Assembly (NCBI GenBank): GCA_963556195.1
Contig: OY744551.1
Coordinates: 10,138,600-10,202,599, forward strand
Direction: 5' to 3'
DNA from: Sepiola atlantica
Lineage: Eukaryota > Mollusca > Cephalopoda > Sepiida > Sepiolidae
Length of the DNA stretch: 64,000 nt
Under the pieces are notes generated by a model, which saw only the letters and a program-made list of their open reading frames with translations, had not been told where the DNA came from and searched no databases. The position numbers and the translations under genes were made by a program. Below are positions 61,445 to 64,000 of the stretch, piece after piece. The first letter of the stretch is position 1. The number at the start of each line of letters is the position of its first letter.

Positions 61445-63145
61445 AAATTTATCACACCCACACCATTCATGGACATGCACCAATGAATGGCGACAATGAA
61501 TGATGAAAAAGTTTATTTTTAAGAACACGCACCAATAAATGGCGACAATGAATGATGAAAAAATTTCTTTTTAAGAACACGCACCAATGAATGATGACAA
61601 TGAATAGTAAAAAAATTTCTTTTTAAGAACACAAACCAATGAATGGCGACAATGAATAGTTAAAAAATTTGTTTTTAAGAACACGCACCAATAAATGGCG
61701 ACAATGAATGATGACAAAATTCTTTTTAAGAACACACACCAATAAATGGCGACAATGAATGATGAAAAAAAATATTTTTAAGAACACATACCAATAAATG
61801 GTGACAATGAATAGTAAAAAAATTTCTTTTTAAGAACACGCACCAATAAATGGCGACAATGAATGATGAAAAAATTTCTTTTTAAGAACACACACCAATG
61901 AATGGCGACAATGAATGATGAAAATATTTCTTTTTAAGAACACACACCAATAAATGGTGACAATGAATGATGAAAAATTCTTTTTAAGAACATGCACCAA
62001 TAAATGGTGACAATGAATGATGAAAAATTCTTTTTAAGAACATGCACCAATAAATGGTGACAATGAATGATGAAAAATTCTTTTTAAGAACACGCACCAA
62101 TAAATGGTGACAATGAATGATGAAAAATTATTTTTAAGAACACGCACCAATAAATGGTGACAATGAATGATGAAAAATTCTTTTTAAGAACACACACCAA
62201 TAAATGGTGACAATGAATGATGAAAAATTATTTTTAAGAACACGCACCAATAAATGGTGACAATGAATGATGAAAAATTATTTTTAAGAACACGCACCAA
62301 TAAATGGTGACAATGAATGATGAAAAATTTCTTTTTAAGAACACGCACCAATAAATGGTGACAATGAATGATGAAAAATTCTTTTTAAGAACACGCACCA
62401 ATAAATGGTGACAATGAATGATGAAAAATTCTTTTTAAGAACACGCACCAATAAATGGTGACAATGAATGATGAAAAAATTATTTTTAAGAACATGCACC
62501 AATAAATGGTGACAATGAATGATGAAAAAATTCTTTTTAAGAACACGCACCAATAAATGGCGACAATGAATGATGAAAAATTCTTTTTAAGAACACGCAC
62601 CAATAAATGGTGACAATGAATGATGAAAAATTCTTTTTAAGAACACACACCAATAAATGGTGACAATGAATGATGAAAAATTATTTTTAAGAACATGCAC
62701 CAATAAATGGCAACAATCAATGATGAAAAAATTATTTTTAAGAACACGCACCAATAAATGGTGACAATGAATGATGAAAAATTTCTTTTTAAGAACACGC
62801 ACCAATAAATGGTGACAATGAATGATGAAAAAATTTCTTTTTAAGAACACACACCAATAAATGGCGACAATGAATAGTAAAAAAATTTCTTTTTAAGAAC
62901 ACGCACCAATAAATGGTGACAATGAATGATGAAAAAATTTCTTTTTAAGAACACACACCAATAAATGGTGACAATGAATGATGAAAAAAAGTCTTTTTAA
63001 GAACACGCACCAATAAATGGTGACAATGAATAGTAAAAAAATTATTTTTAAGAACACGCACCAATAAATAGCGACAATGAATGATGAAAAAATTCTTTTT
63101 AAGAACATGCACCAATGAATGGCGACAATGAATGATAAAAGAGAT
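61445..63145 (+). repeat. 1.7-kb array of 50-bp monomers
   Basis: About 34 units of CACGCACCAATAAATGGTGA + CAATGAATGATGAAAAATTC + TTTTTAAGAA. Variants: ATGGCGAC/ATGGTGAC, CACGCACC/CACACACC/CATGCACC, AATAGTAAAA/AATGATGAAA. Minus-strand frames (repeating SFIVTIYWCVFLK) are artefacts. The ends (61440, 63145) show no matching flanks. Confidence 0.97.
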
Positions 63146-63463
63146 TTTTTTATGTAGTTTTTTCTTGTCATTGAAATAGGGGAAATCTAGCTTTACTTTA
63201 GAGATTACTATAAATGGTGACTCTCCTGACTAATTTTGTTCCAAAAGAAGGACTATTTAAAAAAAATGTGTTTGTCGGAGGCAATGCCGAAAAAGAATAT
63301 ATGGGGCTTCTGTATGTTAGGGGGCAAATGAAATTTTCATTTTTATTTTAGAAGAGTCAGTTGAAAGGGGAGATAATTGAAATTGTTTTCTCAACGTATT
63401 CTCTGCAGTTTTATTTGATTTTGTATTAAAAAGTCAGTGGCGAATAGCACCGAGCGTTGTGAT

Positions 63464-63486
63464 TGATTGATTGATTGATTGATTAA
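63464..63486 (+). repeat. (GATT)n microsatellite
   Basis: Five GATT units. 63150-63460 is AT-rich with no supportable feature. Confidence 0.9.
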
Positions 63487-63514
63487 TAAATAATCCTTTT
63501 ACATATCTTTTTTT

Positions 63515-63719
63515 GGTGCTTATGCAGTTTACAGACCAGGATATTTTTTAGATAGGACTTTCAAGTTAAATTCAATTTTTTCGGTATCTTTTTTTTTAAT
63601 TAAATTGTTAGGTGAAAGTACAGAATTATTAATAAACCACTCGTCTACCCATGTTAAGAATGGCTTTCTAAATTATAACTATTTTATTTCAGCCCGGTCC
63701 GTAAACTGCATAAGTATCC
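63515..63719. mobile_element. 205-bp Merlin-type MITE
   Basis: GGTGCTTATGCAGTTTACAG, ACCAGG at the left pairs with CCGGTCCGTAAACTGCATAA, GTATCC at the right, about 26 bp with a few mismatches. Poly-T flanks prevent a clear 8-bp duplication. The 79-residue frame from 63605 overlaps its right half. 63720-64000 shows nothing more. Confidence 0.68.
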
Positions 63720-64000
63720 TTTTTAAAATTTATTTTCTTAGTAATTATCTGGATTTTCCTCATGGCTTATGGTTACAACCAAAACAAAAGTTTGAATTAT
63801 CTCCTCTTTCAACTGACTCTTCTAAATTCCAGAAGCACCCATAAATATTGCTGATTGGACAAAATAAACCTTCTCATATGACGTGAATTTGCCAGCTGCA
63901 CAGGTTATAATTAGTGTTTCCTTAATTTGGGGCACGCCTCATTTCTTGTCTTTGGTTAGTTGTTCTTAAACGTGAATATTTCTCCAATTAGACGAACACG

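Noticed and set aside
62335..63171. Minus-strand frames repeating SFIVTIYWCVFLK
   Set aside because: 50-bp tandem repeat read through; no non-repeat coding flank.

Overview
This window is animal nuclear DNA: AT-rich, intron-like and intergenic, and dominated by mobile elements and tandem repeats. No intact gene can be read in it. The mix suggests a marine invertebrate, possibly a lophotrochozoan such as a mollusc. It holds several families of 5'-truncated non-LTR retrotransposon, tRNA-, 5S- and U2-derived SINEs, a Merlin DNA transposon, many fold-back (MITE-like) elements, and TTAGGG interstitial blocks. The taxon is an inference; no diagnostic host gene is present.

Layout. 1-8.5 kb: fold-back elements, a Merlin transposon with fossil transposase (5439-5990) and a solo LTR (7718-8340). 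8.5-17 kb: nested fold-backs, one holding a SINE and a LINE piece, GA- and polypurine tracts, and small Merlin-like MITEs, one with an empty-site control. 17-26.5 kb: a CpG-rich patch with a possible first exon of a secreted protein (minus, 17007-17190), LINE pieces, a 22-24 bp array, LTR-like duplicates and a 1.9 kb array of 38-bp monomers. 26.5-34.7 kb: a TTTTTGCAR array, a 5S-headed SINE, a LINE flanked by 77-bp direct repeats, two U2-headed SINEs, and a possible host exon with a splice acceptor and a membrane segment (plus, 32563-32748). 34.7-44.5 kb: a LINE reading frame split by an AT-rich minisatellite, then a 4.9 kb array of a ~45-bp G-rich unit between two LINE 3' ends. 44.5-56 kb: a near-perfect 380-bp palindrome, TA microsatellites, more U2 SINEs and a telomere-like array. 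56-64 kb: LINE C-termini, a 165-bp tandem repeat, a fold-back, a 50-bp array and a final MITE.

Most long open frames here come from tandem repeats whose unit is near a multiple of three (38.2-43.1 kb, 12.5-12.9 kb, 14.4-14.9 kb, 27.7-28.5 kb, 62.3-63.2 kb); they are not genes. Real coding signal is almost all decayed transposon protein: reverse transcriptase (YADD-like block, thumb, zinc-finger and C-terminal domains) and Merlin transposase. Three arrays (38 bp, ~45 bp, TTTTTGCAR) each have a single-copy cognate elsewhere in the window, suggesting they grew from segments of dispersed elements. The best leads for something less described are the U2-snRNA-headed SINEs with two different bodies, the nested Merlin-type MITE family, and the two candidate host exons.
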